A DNA stretch of 64,000 bases, taken from the NCBI GenBank assembly GCA_004794785.1, contig SJOL01004855.1:1-64000 (forward strand). The letters are read 5' to 3'. The stretch is from Opisthorchis felineus (Eukaryota; Platyhelminthes; Trematoda; Opisthorchiida; Opisthorchiidae). Positions 38,501-46,514 of this stretch are shown in pieces. The notes below the pieces were generated by a model that saw only the letters and a program-made list of their open reading frames with translations, ran no database searches and was not told the origin of the DNA. Made by a program: the position numbers and the translations under genes. The stretch's first letter is position 1. Each line of letters begins with the position of its first letter.

Positions 38501-41500
38501 TCGAACAAAAAGCGAGCGCAACCAAAAGATATATATTTCGTGTTGGCAATCTGAGGAGATTTTGGAACTTTCGATGAAGGTGCTGTCCTGTAGGTGAAAC
38601 CCATCTATGTGAAATGCTGGCTTCGCCTGCAGGACCGGTCCCACCTACAAGCTAAGAGTTAACCAGAAGGAAGGATGATTCGCACGGGATGTAGTGTTCC
38701 ATTGACGATCCTTTTGGCTTGCCTTACGGTTGTAGATCGATTACTGGAACTAGTCAACAGCTAGCCGGTTTGTCTGCCAGACCTCCGGGGATTGTGGTGT
38801 CATCATGGATTTCCGCCAGAGTTAGATTTGTTTGTGAATTCGGTGTGGCTGTCGCTGGTTTCATCACTATGTGGGTGGCGCGTATACAGAGGTGTGCATT
38901 GGGATGGATTCTATATGGGAAAAACAAAACAGCAAGATACGGACTTCGCATCTCTGAAACACGGTACTGAGGTAGATTCGCCAACTACGGCCCTAGCAGA
39001 TAGAAGCTAAAAAGCACGCTACCCAACTGCCTGGTGTCAGTGCAGATCAGATATGCTGTCTAGTAAATGATGGGCGAAATATTACAGCTGAGTAAAAAGG
39101 TGACTCAGGCTTAAGCAAAAAGATCAAACAGCGTTTTCAATCTTTCTTCGTCGAAAGGTATCAGAAGGTTGTTGGGAACAACCAGAAAAGTAACGTGAAT
39201 TTGGGCCAGGTTGTTCCAACATAAAGAAGCAACAGTTCACTTCTCACATCCCTTTCTGGGACAAGACATTTTGGTCACCACTGAAAGTGGAAAGAAACAA
39301 GAAGTCCATAACATAGTTTGTTGTTTATATCCAACAAACCAGAACTGTTTTAAGTCAATAAAATTGGTTGGCTTCCAGTAAGCACCAACCGTACCATCGA
39401 TAAGCAGATTAGTTTTGCGTTGCTTTCTACTTGGAGCAATGTGACTTCATTGACTACGAAACGTTTAAGTAAGAATTGTTGAACGAACATCCCTAGCATG
39501 CAGTGTTCAACCCAGCGCGAACATTCAGACAATTGCGTTTCACAACCTTGAATCAGTCATCAATACTCCAACTGTGTGAACTCATAGTGAGTATTTGGGT
39601 ATGTTCTAACACCTCGTATCAACATCCCTCATACAGGCAGTGAAAACTCGCGCGGGCTACCACAAGCACTTGAGATAGCCGTTGGTCGTACCACGGTTCA
39701 GTCCTATCGTGCACACACTTTGAACAGCTCACTTGATCGATGCTAATTGCTGCGTTGATCCGCCCAAATAGTTCAGCATGGCCTATCTGGTGTTACCAGA
39801 GCTGTTGGACAGATTGCGTCCGCAACAGCTGAAGTAGTTGCAACTCGATTACTACAACCGACGCTTCATCACCAAAAGCACCACATGAAACCGTTGTGCC
39901 TGCAAACAAAGTGACCCTAACAATGATCAATCAGTGGCTCACAAGTTTGCAGCACGGTTTCACTAACTGAGTTCGTCGAACGATAATCTGGCAACCTTTC
40001 CCTTCCCTTAAACCATTATTTACTTGTGGCCGACAGTAAGACGCGCGTCCATCTTTGTATGTGTCCGTGTCTCTCCCCAAAGTGTCAATTCACTGAGACA
40101 TCCGGAGTCTTGTCCACGCAAATTGTCTTTGTTTGGCCGTGTCCGTTATGTACCATTGATTTGTCTTGCATCCTGTTTATGGGCCACGCTTGTCGATCTG
40201 TCATAAATGTCATACCTCCAGTCTCGCAGCCGGTTGCGTCATCCTGTTCTCCGAACCTGCCAGATAGCTAAGCAGGCGATCTCCAGTTAAGACCTCGCTT
40301 ATCAATGTCCTGGTCTGATGAGAATATATCGACATCATATGGCTGCGATCCGTTTACTCGAAATAAGCATGAACCAACCTACCTAATATGGATCTGCTGA
40401 GATTAGAAATGGCGTGGGTTGAGGACTTTTGACTGGTATATTGAACGTCAACGATCTAGGCTCCAACCGTCTGTACCATGGACTCGCCCGATTACTCTGG
40501 ATCAATTTTTATGCTGTTTCGTCCATGCAGCTCATTTCTACACGGCAAAACAGTTCCTGGATAAACATAATTTCTACAGAAGAAGATTGCTTCATGGGAC
40601 AGAACCTGATGGCTTCAGGGCCAAGGAGATGCCTGATCTGGTAAGATCCTTTTTTCAATGCAGTTACACCAGCCATTTGAGCTTTCGCTCACTAGGTATA
40701 TGATAAAAATAGCAGCCTTTTGCTGGGAATTCCCACTCTAAAAGGCTATAACATGTAGTAGGTACATCGTGTGGGATTCCCTATCCCATGGTCTTTATTT
40801 TTCTTGGATGTCTTACACAGGTTTCTCAACATGAAGATTCTGTTCAGCCTAAAGACGATTATAAAACAAAATTATGAGCATCAGGTCTTTCTGGAGTAAT
40901 CGAGTAAAAATACACACCACCCCCTACTGGAGCACTAATTTGATTGCTCCAGGTTGTTTACACATCCGATCACTAGAAGCGAACCGAAATTAATTTCACC
41001 GAAACTATGAGGTTTTCGAAGTGGAGAATTTTACAAGGAGTTATTCCAGTCAGGCTGCATATTTCAGTGGGATGTTGCTCACAGCTGTTTGTTTGATTCA
41101 GCAAATTTCCAAGGTGACAAAACACCACCGATTCGTATACAACTAATAGTTTACCAATAAATCACACCATCGAAACGTTGAAAATTTTAACGTTCCTAGG
41201 TACTCTGAAGATTGGTACTAACTTTCTCATAATTTCTAATTCAAATCCTATCAAGGTGGATACGTAAATAAGTTATCGATCCGTTCTAATCGTTCCATGT
41301 AACAAATTAGATGAATTGGTTCATAGAAGTTCGGCAGGACACTGTTCTTTGCAACGCTCACTTGCGCCGAGTGTAATATTTGAAGAGGGCTTGATGCGTT
41401 GTGCAAAAGGACGCTACTGTGCACGGTTTCCGCCACCGGGCTTGTGCTAATATTCAGGACACAATAGGCCATGCTCTACTGAAGGATCTTCCTCACTAGA

Positions 41501-44500
41501 ATGCATAATCTAATCCAATGACCGGCAACGGCTATTCATCATCATAACCGTATGCGTTTTTGATTAACTTGGTTGAATATCATAACTGCCGGATCCATGC
41601 CTACGCGCGCAGCTGATTATGAGGCATTTACTATGCATGACAGCCCAATCTTGATACAACTGTCTTATGGCCTCTTCTGAATGGCTTCAATAAAACACGC
41701 TGCGCCCTCGATTGACCCAAGAATATCCTTGTTGCTTACTAGTCTCGATTTGTCACCATTCCTTGGCCAATCCTGATTACCTCAACAATTGATTCACTTA
41801 AGACGTTCATGTACGGAGTTTTCTACAAACCCAAGTACGATGTCGCGATGACGGTACTTCGACTGCCATATCCAGTCTGATGGCCTTCCCCTAGTTCACC
41901 ATCTCTACTATTTCCCGGCTAGGCGTGTTTCAAGCTCCTACAAAACCATCTCAGTCTGTTGAATTTGTTCCAAAACTCCAAAGTACTGGCCACTCTATTG
42001 AACCGTCTCTTCGTTCTGCCTACAAACCCACTAATTCTTCCCACGCCACTACCAAGGACTTATCATACCGGTGAAGGCAGAACTTTGCCGGGCGCCCAGT
42101 GCAGCGTGTGCCATCTGTCACTTACAAAACCCACCAAACTTGCTAGCTACGACGAATTCCTTGGCCATGGTTTTGTCTATCGAGACGTTTGCTGCATCAA
42201 TAGAAAACGTTTTCGTACGTAACTCACTAATGGCTATTTCATTTTGAGCTTGTGCGGATAAAGTCGACGTAAATATTGATCACGCATTCTTTGAAAACAT
42301 TTTCGAATCCGATAAAGAAAACAGGTGAAGAAGCCAACCTCTCCACAAAACCGTCCACCGTCCGCTTAAGCAAATTTTAGCAAACCCGCGACCATCTGGG
42401 GATAGTTTCTAGTAAATATTGTCAAAGCCTAAAACCATACGTAAAATTTTCATTTGCTCAAACTATGGTTTCAGAGAAAGTTTGGGTGTGCGTCTAAGAA
42501 TCGGTTTTTGGCTAGTTCAGGAGCTAATAACTCTGAATTACGAAGGCCACTGACAGGCATGCGCTCAACCTTCAAAAAGCTGTGCAACTGGGAAACATGT
42601 GGCGGTCACATTTGCTTGGGTTGACGTTGACGTTTGCTAATCACGCCATTCACTCTGTGCGTTGAGCCAAAAACAAACAAGAAACTGGTGGGATTACTCA
42701 AACTAATAAAAATTCACAACATCTCATTCCACCACGATTATCCATACGTTAACTATTTTTTAAACAAGAAATCACGTGGAGATGACAGAAAAGTGAGATG
42801 GAAGGCGATTATGGGAAGAGTCTAGAAACGGCAGTGAATATAAGTGGACAACTACATGGTTGGTAATTACAGGAGATCCAATTGTATCTCCCAGTTGTAG
42901 CTTGCATGCATGATGTTACTCTATTTCACAAAATCCGCCTCGTTTGAAACCATATTCAGGATTCCGAAGGTGCAATGTCTACATGAAAATACCTACTGAG
43001 TAGATTAGCACTTCTGGTAACTCACTAACCGTCTCCCACATATTGGTGCTCAGCAGGGGAGCCCCATCTCGATTTTTCGATAAAAGCTCGCCCAGCGATG
43101 CCGAACTAAGTTGCCGGATCATTTAATTTGATACTGAAGAATGTAGTGACGCTGATGGATGGTGAACATCTTGGGTCACCCATACGGGGATAGCCTCACC
43201 GCAGTAAGGCCGCTATTCAGGTGACAAAGAGCGCCCTTTGGGGCACTCACGGCATGTCCAAGGAAGATTCCACAATCTTCCTTCCTTCCACAATCTTCGT
43301 TCATGAAAGTGATAGTTCCAACTCATTTCTTTTATCCGGAAAGCATCTTTGCACAAGACGTAGCATTCGCGCGATATTTCTGAAACCTGACAAAAGTATC
43401 CTCAAAATGGTAAGGCCAACGGGACCACCCACTGGAACCCTTTCTGCTGACCAAAAACCTAAACAGAAATCAGGTGCTGCGTTGCTTTAGAAACCCGGTC
43501 ATCAACCCGTATAGCCTAGATCTCTAGTTACATGAAATTTCATGTGTTATCATATGAAATATTTGTTTGGATATAGGTTTCGTTGGAAAAGCGCAAACTT
43601 TCCGAATAAAAGTTTTATTCCAGGTATCCGTGAAGGAATATGCTTGGGAACGGACAGTCTAGTATGGCATGGTTTAATTGCACCTGAGGGACTGGACCAC
43701 ACTCGATCGGTTATGCCCTTACTTCTGTGGTTATGAATGAACATTCGCAGAACGTCTCTTCAGGGGTCAACTACAGTTGGTTACGGACCACTTTTTCATT
43801 TTTGCAAACGGTGTTAAATCGGATTTTCTCTTAATATTTATTTCCGCGACAGCGATTGGTTTGTTTTTTACCAGTAAACAAAGAGGGTGAAAATGTCAAC
43901 CGGAGGAGGATTCGGATGACCTAAGGGACAAAAATTGATCTGGTTGATAGATTGTGACCCGATTTACCTGCTTTTTAAAGATGCGCTATAGCACTACAAA
44001 AAACACTTCCTGTGTGATGTGCGAATTTAGCCGAGCAGTGTTTCTTTCGACGAGAAACACGTTGCAATACCGGAAAGAAAGAAGAATTGTATGTGAATTC
44101 CCCCTCGATTGAAGAAATGCCGGTTTTTTCGAGAGGATGTTTTGCCTCCTGTGTTCGTTTAGTGGGCATCAGAGCACCTTTACCGTTTGCTGTTCTTACT
44201 GGACTACTTCAAATATCGGACGATCACGTACGCACCAACCCTGTATGTTACAATACTCAAGGGTCCGGATAATTCTGACTGATGATTCCATTTGGAACAT
44301 TCACAAATTTTAATCATGCTTGCCCGTGATACGCCAAGCATACTTTCACCTTATAAGACCACCTTTAGCGGAATCTTCGAAGTTCCCGTTCATATTTATC
44401 TACCTCCCATTATACGGTTTCGATTGGCTACCTGGTTGAGAACTCAAGTACCCGACAACATTGCATGCTTCGGCAGAATTGCTCTTTATTGCTTTTTTTC

Positions 44501-44624
44501 AGGTGTGGGATCAAAAGCTCTACGAGGACGCCAAAAGACATGCCCAAATATGCATATTTGAACACAACCCTGAGGATGAAGTTTATGGAGAAAACTTGGC
44601 TTTAAGTTATGGAAAAATTGCTGA
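17562..44624 (+). CDS. Partial VAL (CAP/SCP domain) gene with micro-exon-encoded N-terminal extension
   Basis: Composite model of eight exons: 17562-17597, 27574-27594, 31445-31477, 34085-34120, 34657-34677, 38135-38155, 40531-40640 and 44503-44624. The last two encode the first half of a CAP/SCP domain, the fold of secreted venom-allergen-like proteins that parasitic worms release at the host interface. The six upstream pieces are 21-36 nt, each a multiple of three, flanked by pyrimidine-AG and GT(A/G)AG-type sites, and open in the phase needed by the CAP exon. Junction codons at successive joins give Pro, Ser, Gln, Phe, Trp and Ala. The joined extension is about 56 residues, rich in Gln, Asn, Glu and Arg, with no stop. 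The start Met, the signal peptide and the second CAP half (the CGHYTQ region) were not found. Short symmetric exons are typical of flatworm micro-exon genes and of variable exons in schistosome VAL6. The CAP part is firm; the chain of micro-exons is inference. Confidence 0.6.
17598..19818. other. Putative intron, nothing recognised
   Basis: A 132-residue frame at 18570-18968 has no visible domain and no splice context that fits the VAL series. Confidence 0.45.
19819..20215. repeat. (CTGA)n tetranucleotide microsatellite, about 99 units
   Basis: It is near-perfect over about 397 bases, with one clear substitution near the right end (ctgtctg at 20201-20207). On the minus strand the repeat has no stop in any frame, which creates 151- and 280-residue SQSV frames that are artefacts. 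It lies in a putative 10-kb VAL intron. Confidence 0.97.
21150..21357 (+). mobile_element. Short internal fragment of the same LINE family
   Basis: The frame at 21171-21359 reads [25 protein letters not shown] and [13 protein letters not shown], matching the stretch at 26030-26165 of the larger LINE. Both ends are cut off. The antisense frame over it is a shadow. Confidence 0.75.
21520..22870 (-). mobile_element. Ty3-type LTR retrotransposon relic: 3' end of pol (integrase)
   Basis: Read on the minus strand from 22867, a 177-codon frame carries the integrase zinc-binding region ([14 protein letters not shown] followed by [16 protein letters not shown] and a final C) and the start of the catalytic core ([20 protein letters not shown]). 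Both are typical of Ty3-like flatworm elements. Core and C-terminal pieces continue in other frames: QAER and [16 protein letters not shown] around 22140-22210, [11 protein letters not shown] near 22070-22100, [12 protein letters not shown] near 21920-21960, and [15 protein letters not shown] near 21820-21860. There are at least two frameshifts and a stop, so the copy is dead. Reverse transcriptase, RNase H and LTRs were not recognised, so it is truncated at the 5' side. Confidence 0.85.
22871..24169. other. Between Ty3 relic and LINE; nothing firm
   Basis: It could hold the eroded 5' part of the Ty3 element or a LINE 5' region, but no motif is readable. Confidence 0.4.
24170..26808 (+). mobile_element. 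Decayed non-LTR retrotransposon (RTE-like), endonuclease to 3' tail
   Basis: Pieces occur in the expected order. An apurinic-type endonuclease relic lies at about 24180-24850, with [15 protein letters not shown] near 24400 and AGELNA near 24510. Reverse transcriptase traces follow from about 25150, including [15 protein letters not shown] at 25480, [16 protein letters not shown] at 25600 and FVMDEV then [14 protein letters not shown] at 25790-25915 (the catalytic YADD is YADE). The region after the RT is open at 25931-26518, with [19 protein letters not shown] and [19 protein letters not shown]. The 3' end is a short GAT repeat at about 26788-26802, a tail style common in RTE elements. Many stops and frameshifts are present, so it is inactive. 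It lies inside a putative VAL intron. The clade is uncertain. Confidence 0.8.
27000..27065 (+). repeat. Repeat E fragment (partner 28690-28760)
   Basis: caacctcatcgtattattca is followed by gagtccgaactcctaa and then a cttct stretch, shared with 28705-28760. Possibly LINE-derived, since both lie just after LINE 3' ends. Confidence 0.55.
27574..27594 (+). CDS. Candidate 21-nt micro-exon of the VAL gene
   Basis: The acceptor is tgtttgaaaattccag and the donor is gtaagt, a perfect match to the consensus. In phase 1 it encodes AQNAYQ plus split codons at both ends (Pro upstream, Ser downstream). The length is a multiple of three, so inclusion or skipping would not change the reading frame. Confidence 0.55.
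27660..28020 (+). repeat. Repeat B, copy 3, joined to LINE 3' end
   Basis: It starts ataattcccccattcacttg, includes cacaccgccaatgag-like and ccaacattccgctcgccgtt motifs, and stops where LINE sequence begins at about 28020. Confidence 0.65.
28020..28390 (+). mobile_element. LINE 3' end fragment
   Basis: From 28020 (agagtagcagaagtagagag) the sequence tracks 26520-26775 of the larger LINE: the motif ttccaggatggg, then gttggagacg, then ctatccagattgcctgaatg, and finally atcggtgttgaacactgat. It is joined directly to the end of a repeat-B copy at 27660-28020. Confidence 0.7.
28480..28550 (-). repeat. R1-type hammerhead motif fragment
   Basis: The minus strand reads gcactgatgagttcactctg, then attggtgatgagacattcg. 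CTGATGA is intact and GAAAC is changed to GAGAC. Confidence 0.5.
28690..28760 (+). repeat. Repeat E fragment
   Basis: It has the same core as 27000-27065, preceded here by a ccacctccactaccaccacc simple stretch. Confidence 0.55.
28796..28860 (+). repeat. Retroelement 3' end shared with 61265-61320
   Basis: gatgatgatttgatctaact, then gcttcagctcacaacattat and cccgtaacctcagcg, matched on the opposite strand at 61268-61318. It fits the end of a GAT-tailed retroelement. Confidence 0.65.
28965..29010 (-). ncRNA. Hammerhead-like ribozyme motif in the Penelope terminal region
   Basis: On the minus strand: CTGACGA, one extra A, then the stem-II arms GCTTTTG/CAAAAGC with loop TGT, then GAAAC. Stem II is a perfect 7-bp hairpin. 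The single extra base after CUGANGA is also seen in the 37.6-kb repeat. Stem I and the cleavage triplet are not clear, so activity is uncertain. Confidence 0.6.
29627..30119. mobile_element. Small terminal-inverted-repeat element (MITE-like) inserted in the Penelope relic
   Basis: Twenty-one-base perfect terminal inverted repeats start ttttccagataagccccgcc at 29627-29647 and are mirrored at 30099-30119. Both ends abut GATC, which could be a 4-bp target duplication (it is palindromic, so it might also belong to the repeat). Subterminal ccccagcc/ggcgggg blocks extend the symmetry. Removing about 493 bases brings the two halves of the Penelope reading frame together. No transposase is encoded, so it is non-autonomous. 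The open frame spanning it is part element, part host. Confidence 0.75.
30790..31055 (-). mobile_element. S1 SINE copy
   Basis: Read from 31050 down, it carries the 5' part, a degraded tRNA-like head (gtggaatagcgtgaacacgc), a much decayed ribozyme region (tgctgagtagctctg) and the body to atcccgcaacc at about 30795. Body similarity to 60760-60870 is clear. Confidence 0.65.
31060..31205 (+). mobile_element. S1 SINE copy lacking its head, head to head with 30790-31055
   Basis: It starts at gatgaaactcgcatccagtgc (the 3' half of the hammerhead) and continues with actcaccggagttattgcacc, ggacagaaagaggac and atcccgcaac, tracking the 60.7-kb SINE body. Its lost 5' part ends inside the ribozyme, as at 58330. 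Confidence 0.68.
31445..31477 (+). CDS. Candidate 33-nt micro-exon of the VAL gene
   Basis: The acceptor ends ccacctaatttag and the donor is gtaagttt. In phase 1 it encodes [10 protein letters not shown], again polar and Gln/Glu-rich. It lies just downstream of a head-to-head SINE pair but outside its recognisable sequence. Confidence 0.52.
32225..32385 (+). mobile_element. S2 SINE relic
   Basis: It shows the 5' part (gtgctatgtcctgtctaaa), the tRNA-like head with ggttgcgagttcgaatcccc (32308-32327), and the start of the ribozyme (gcgcactggtgatta) before the similarity ends. Confidence 0.6.
32640..32830 (+). repeat. R1 repeat fragment
   Basis: gtcatcccgattggtgatga is followed by agcttggtgatcagatcagc and gaacgcacccgagctaccg, matching the outer flank of the 37.2-kb arm (cgcacccgagctacctat). 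The ribozyme core is eroded. Confidence 0.5.
34085..34120 (+). CDS. Candidate 36-nt micro-exon of the VAL gene
   Basis: The acceptor tacgcattttttcag and the donor gtaagtga are both strong. In phase 1 it encodes [11 protein letters not shown]. About 16 bases of it (ctgagaacgaaccaat) also occur at 11218, so part of this segment could be repeat-derived; that lowers confidence. Confidence 0.48.
34657..34677 (+). CDS. Candidate 21-nt micro-exon of the VAL gene
   Basis: It has the best acceptor of the set (cctgctctttactttttccag) and a gtaagt donor. In phase 1 it encodes NAEHNR flanked by split Phe and Trp codons. It sits only 536 bases after the previous micro-exon. Confidence 0.55.
36700..36965 (+). 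repeat. Repeat C, unit in b-a order
   Basis: Block b (gacgggagactaacctggaa, atctcacgtttatgatgttt) precedes block a (aatacactactcgcaaggtt, ggcgcagtccccgagtttct), the order expected for a cut tandem array. The 148-residue frame here is repeat-derived. Confidence 0.55.
37222..37717. repeat. 175-bp inverted repeat made of two head-to-head hammerhead repeats (R1)
   Basis: Arms 37222-37396 and 37543-37717 are reverse complements with one mismatch seen (ggcgg against ggtgg). The spacer is 146 bases and its last base is an N (37542). Each arm contains CTGATGATGTCACC, then GGTGATGAAACGTTTGC, a hammerhead-like core. The two 46-residue frames starting [12 protein letters not shown] are identical copies of this non-coding repeat and are not genes. 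Confidence 0.85.
37640..37717 (+). ncRNA. Hammerhead-like motif in R1 repeat
   Basis: CTGATGA is followed by one extra T, stem-II arms GTCACC/GGTGAT (closed by a G-U pair) with loop TCGATT, then GAAACGTTTGC. The minus-strand arm at 37222-37310 carries the same motif. The cleavage site and stem I are not evident. Confidence 0.5.
38135..38155 (+). CDS. Candidate 21-nt micro-exon of the VAL gene
   Basis: The acceptor is ttttttcgttgcttttcag and the donor is gtaagg. In phase 1 it encodes STVHYY. Its final G plus the CT that opens the CAP exon at 40531 makes an Ala codon, linking the micro-exon series to the CAP domain in frame. Confidence 0.55.
38200..40530. other. Putative VAL intron, nothing recognised
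   Basis: Short frames only. The sequence near 39.4 kb has an isolated cgaaacgttt but no paired ribozyme core. Confidence 0.45.
40531..40640 (+). CDS. VAL gene, CAP-domain exon 1 (HN..YR helix)
   Basis: This 110-nt exon starts after a pyrimidine-rich stretch ending in gcag and stops at a gtaaga donor. It carries two leading bases plus 36 codons. The frame reads through [15 protein letters not shown] and ends EMPDL, the opening helix of CAP/SCP domains (consensus L..HN..R followed by P....M..L). It joins exactly in phase 0 to the exon at 44503, whose first residues VWD complete the conserved L.W motif. That an independent exon 3.9 kb away continues the domain in frame is the strongest evidence in the window for a functional host gene. 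Reading into the flanking intron loses the similarity, so the boundaries look correct. The 5' edge could shift slightly if another AG is used. Confidence 0.82.
40641..44502. other. VAL intron between the two CAP exons
   Basis: 3.86 kb bounded by gtaaga and ttttttcag. No transposon domain seen. Small frames inside have no support. Confidence 0.6.
44503..44624 (+). CDS. VAL gene, CAP-domain exon 2 (FEHN / GENLA)
   Basis: This 122-nt exon follows a strong acceptor (gctttttttcag) and ends before gtgagtga. It encodes 40 codons plus two bases. It opens [15 protein letters not shown], then a Cys, then FEHN, PEDEV and YGENLA. These match the second helix and the conserved core of CAP/SCP domains; the His of FEHN and the Glu of GEN correspond to residues of the cation-binding CAP cavity. 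There are no stops, frameshifts or unusual substitutions, unlike the decayed transposons around it, which argues for selection. The next exon must supply one base first. The best candidate is 48172-48196. The part carrying the second conserved His (the CGHYTQ motif) was not found. Confidence 0.85.
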
Positions 44625-45984
44625 GTGAGTGAAACCTGGAATTCACAGTTACCGAAGTATTCTTTCTTAAAAATAAATCTACAGGGAAATGTAAGAAAAA
44701 TATTTACAGAAAAATCCAGGTGGCATGCGTGAATTAACAGCGAGCTGTGATATCAATCTGGGGATACTGTGAGACTTAGATAGATTTAACAATCTCTAGT
44801 ATTACGCTGAAACCCAAGCACAAAACCACTGGACCGGACTTTCACTGGAGCCCTTTGGCAACACATTTTTTGGCGTGGCGGGATTGGAGCTTCAGAACTG
44901 GAACATGCAAGAGGGGCACGTTTTCTCTAGTCTGGCAGCACACATTGGGCGTACAGTACTCAACACTGTAGACAGCTACTGTGGGGGATATGACTTATTC
45001 AAAAACTTGATTCTGGTTACATTTACCGATCAACTCGCCTGTCTGGTCTTCTTCTAGTGTCTTTATGAATTCTTCAAACTTGCATAACGTTTTGTTTAAT
45101 TCCTATGATTAGTTGCGTTGGTAGTAGAATGGCTATCCGTGCCAAATTGGAAGAGGCCCTTCTCCTCAGTCATCAAGGGGGGATAGTCACTTCAATCGCT
45201 TTGCCCTAACACTCTTTAATGATGACAAGAGTACATTTGACATGCGCTGATGGGCCACTGATAACTCGCACTTCTTTCATGTCGAGAGAGAGAGAGGAGT
45301 TCGATTCTCACCAGTCACAAATGTGCACACTGCCAATAGGTCTAAACAACAGCAGTCTGGCTGGAATAGGCAGAATATCCGCGCACCTGTACAAAACGAC
45401 GACTGTTACCACTGAAATCATATGGAAACACCTAGAGTAATTACAATGACGGAGGCGCACTGATGAGAAAATTGCAAGGGTGAAGCAAACAGGGTCAGGC
45501 TTCAGAAAAATAAGACGACGATACAAATGGTATAAGGAATAGAGCGTTATGACAAAACCGCAGAACAAAGCCAGCTACAAGAATACTGCTTCAGAATGGC
45601 GGTCAAGCAGACCAGTAGGTGATCAGTGCTCGAGAAGCAAAGAGGGACCATGTCCGAAGATGTAAAATGGGACCAAACCGCCAAATGGTGCAATCCTGAA
45701 AGTACGCGAGGGATGACTGAGACAGGCAGCTTTCCACGAGACTAGACACAATAAGAATTGGCCTACAGAAACTGTAGATACACAAAGAAAATTTCGCCAC
45801 GATTTCCTACCCGAGACGTCGGTTCATTAAGGGGAAAACGGGTAATTATGGATTGTCCGGTGGTTCCAAGCTCAGAACGTATGTAAAAGATCGTGTGTGA
45901 CAGCTAGGATGCGGGTGCAAAAAAATGTTTTTCCAAATTCCTGGCTTCTTGCGAAAATAAGTGGGATAATGACACTACTGATCG

Positions 45985-46140
45985 GACGCTCAGAGCCGAA
46001 CGGCGTATTCCTCAACTACTAGCCAGGAGGTCGCAGGTTCCAATCCCACTGGAGGTTCGTCACATGCACCCTGCAGCGAGTTCTCAGTAAGGATAAGCCA
46101 GCTGTACAGTAACTCCTGGTTTTTAGGCATGGGACGACTT
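45985..46140 (+). mobile_element. S2 SINE relic
   Basis: The tRNA-like stretch contains ggtcgcaggttccaatccc (about 46030-46050), followed by a degraded ribozyme region (ggataagccagctgtacagt near 46093) and the S2 tail. Confidence 0.55.
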
Positions 46141-46224
46141 CACTAACCGAAAGAAGCTTCGATTGAACATCTCAAATCCTTTCATATTATCAGGAAAATG
46201 TGAATAGCTTAGAAGGAATAATAA

Positions 46225-46510
46225 TCCCCACGACGAGTGAAGCTTTCATCTGAGAAGTCATCACTCGAGAAGCCAGTGTTTACCTGGACACATGATGGGT
46301 CTTCCGTGACTGAAGGATGAATGAAGCTATGTCTTGTCTGCCTCCGAGTTAATTACACTGATCAGCGATCGGTCGTTCGTGGCCGTAATGGTTAAGTTTT
46401 GAAAATACTAGGTGAGAGGTAACGGGCTCGAAAATTCCTGGAGTTCTGTGAGGTACACATACTTTCAATGAAACAGCTGTACAGTGCTTCTCGACTTTTG
46501 CTCATAGACT
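46225..46510 (+). mobile_element. S2 SINE, longest copy
   Basis: The 5' part (catcactcgagaag, ttccgtgactgaagg, aagctatgtcttgtc) is followed by the tRNA-like head (cgttcgtggccgtaatggtt; B-box-like ggctcgaaaattcc near 46427) and the ribozyme 3' half, aatgaaacagctgtacagtg at 46467-46486, with a GTA triplet. The CTGATGA half is eroded. It defines S2 as roughly 280 bases. Confidence 0.62.
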
Positions 46511-46514
46511 GGGT

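Noticed and set aside
44785..45057. Open stretch after the CAP exon as its continuation
   Set aside because: In the phase required by the exon ending at 44624 it lacks the expected CAP residues and runs into a stop.
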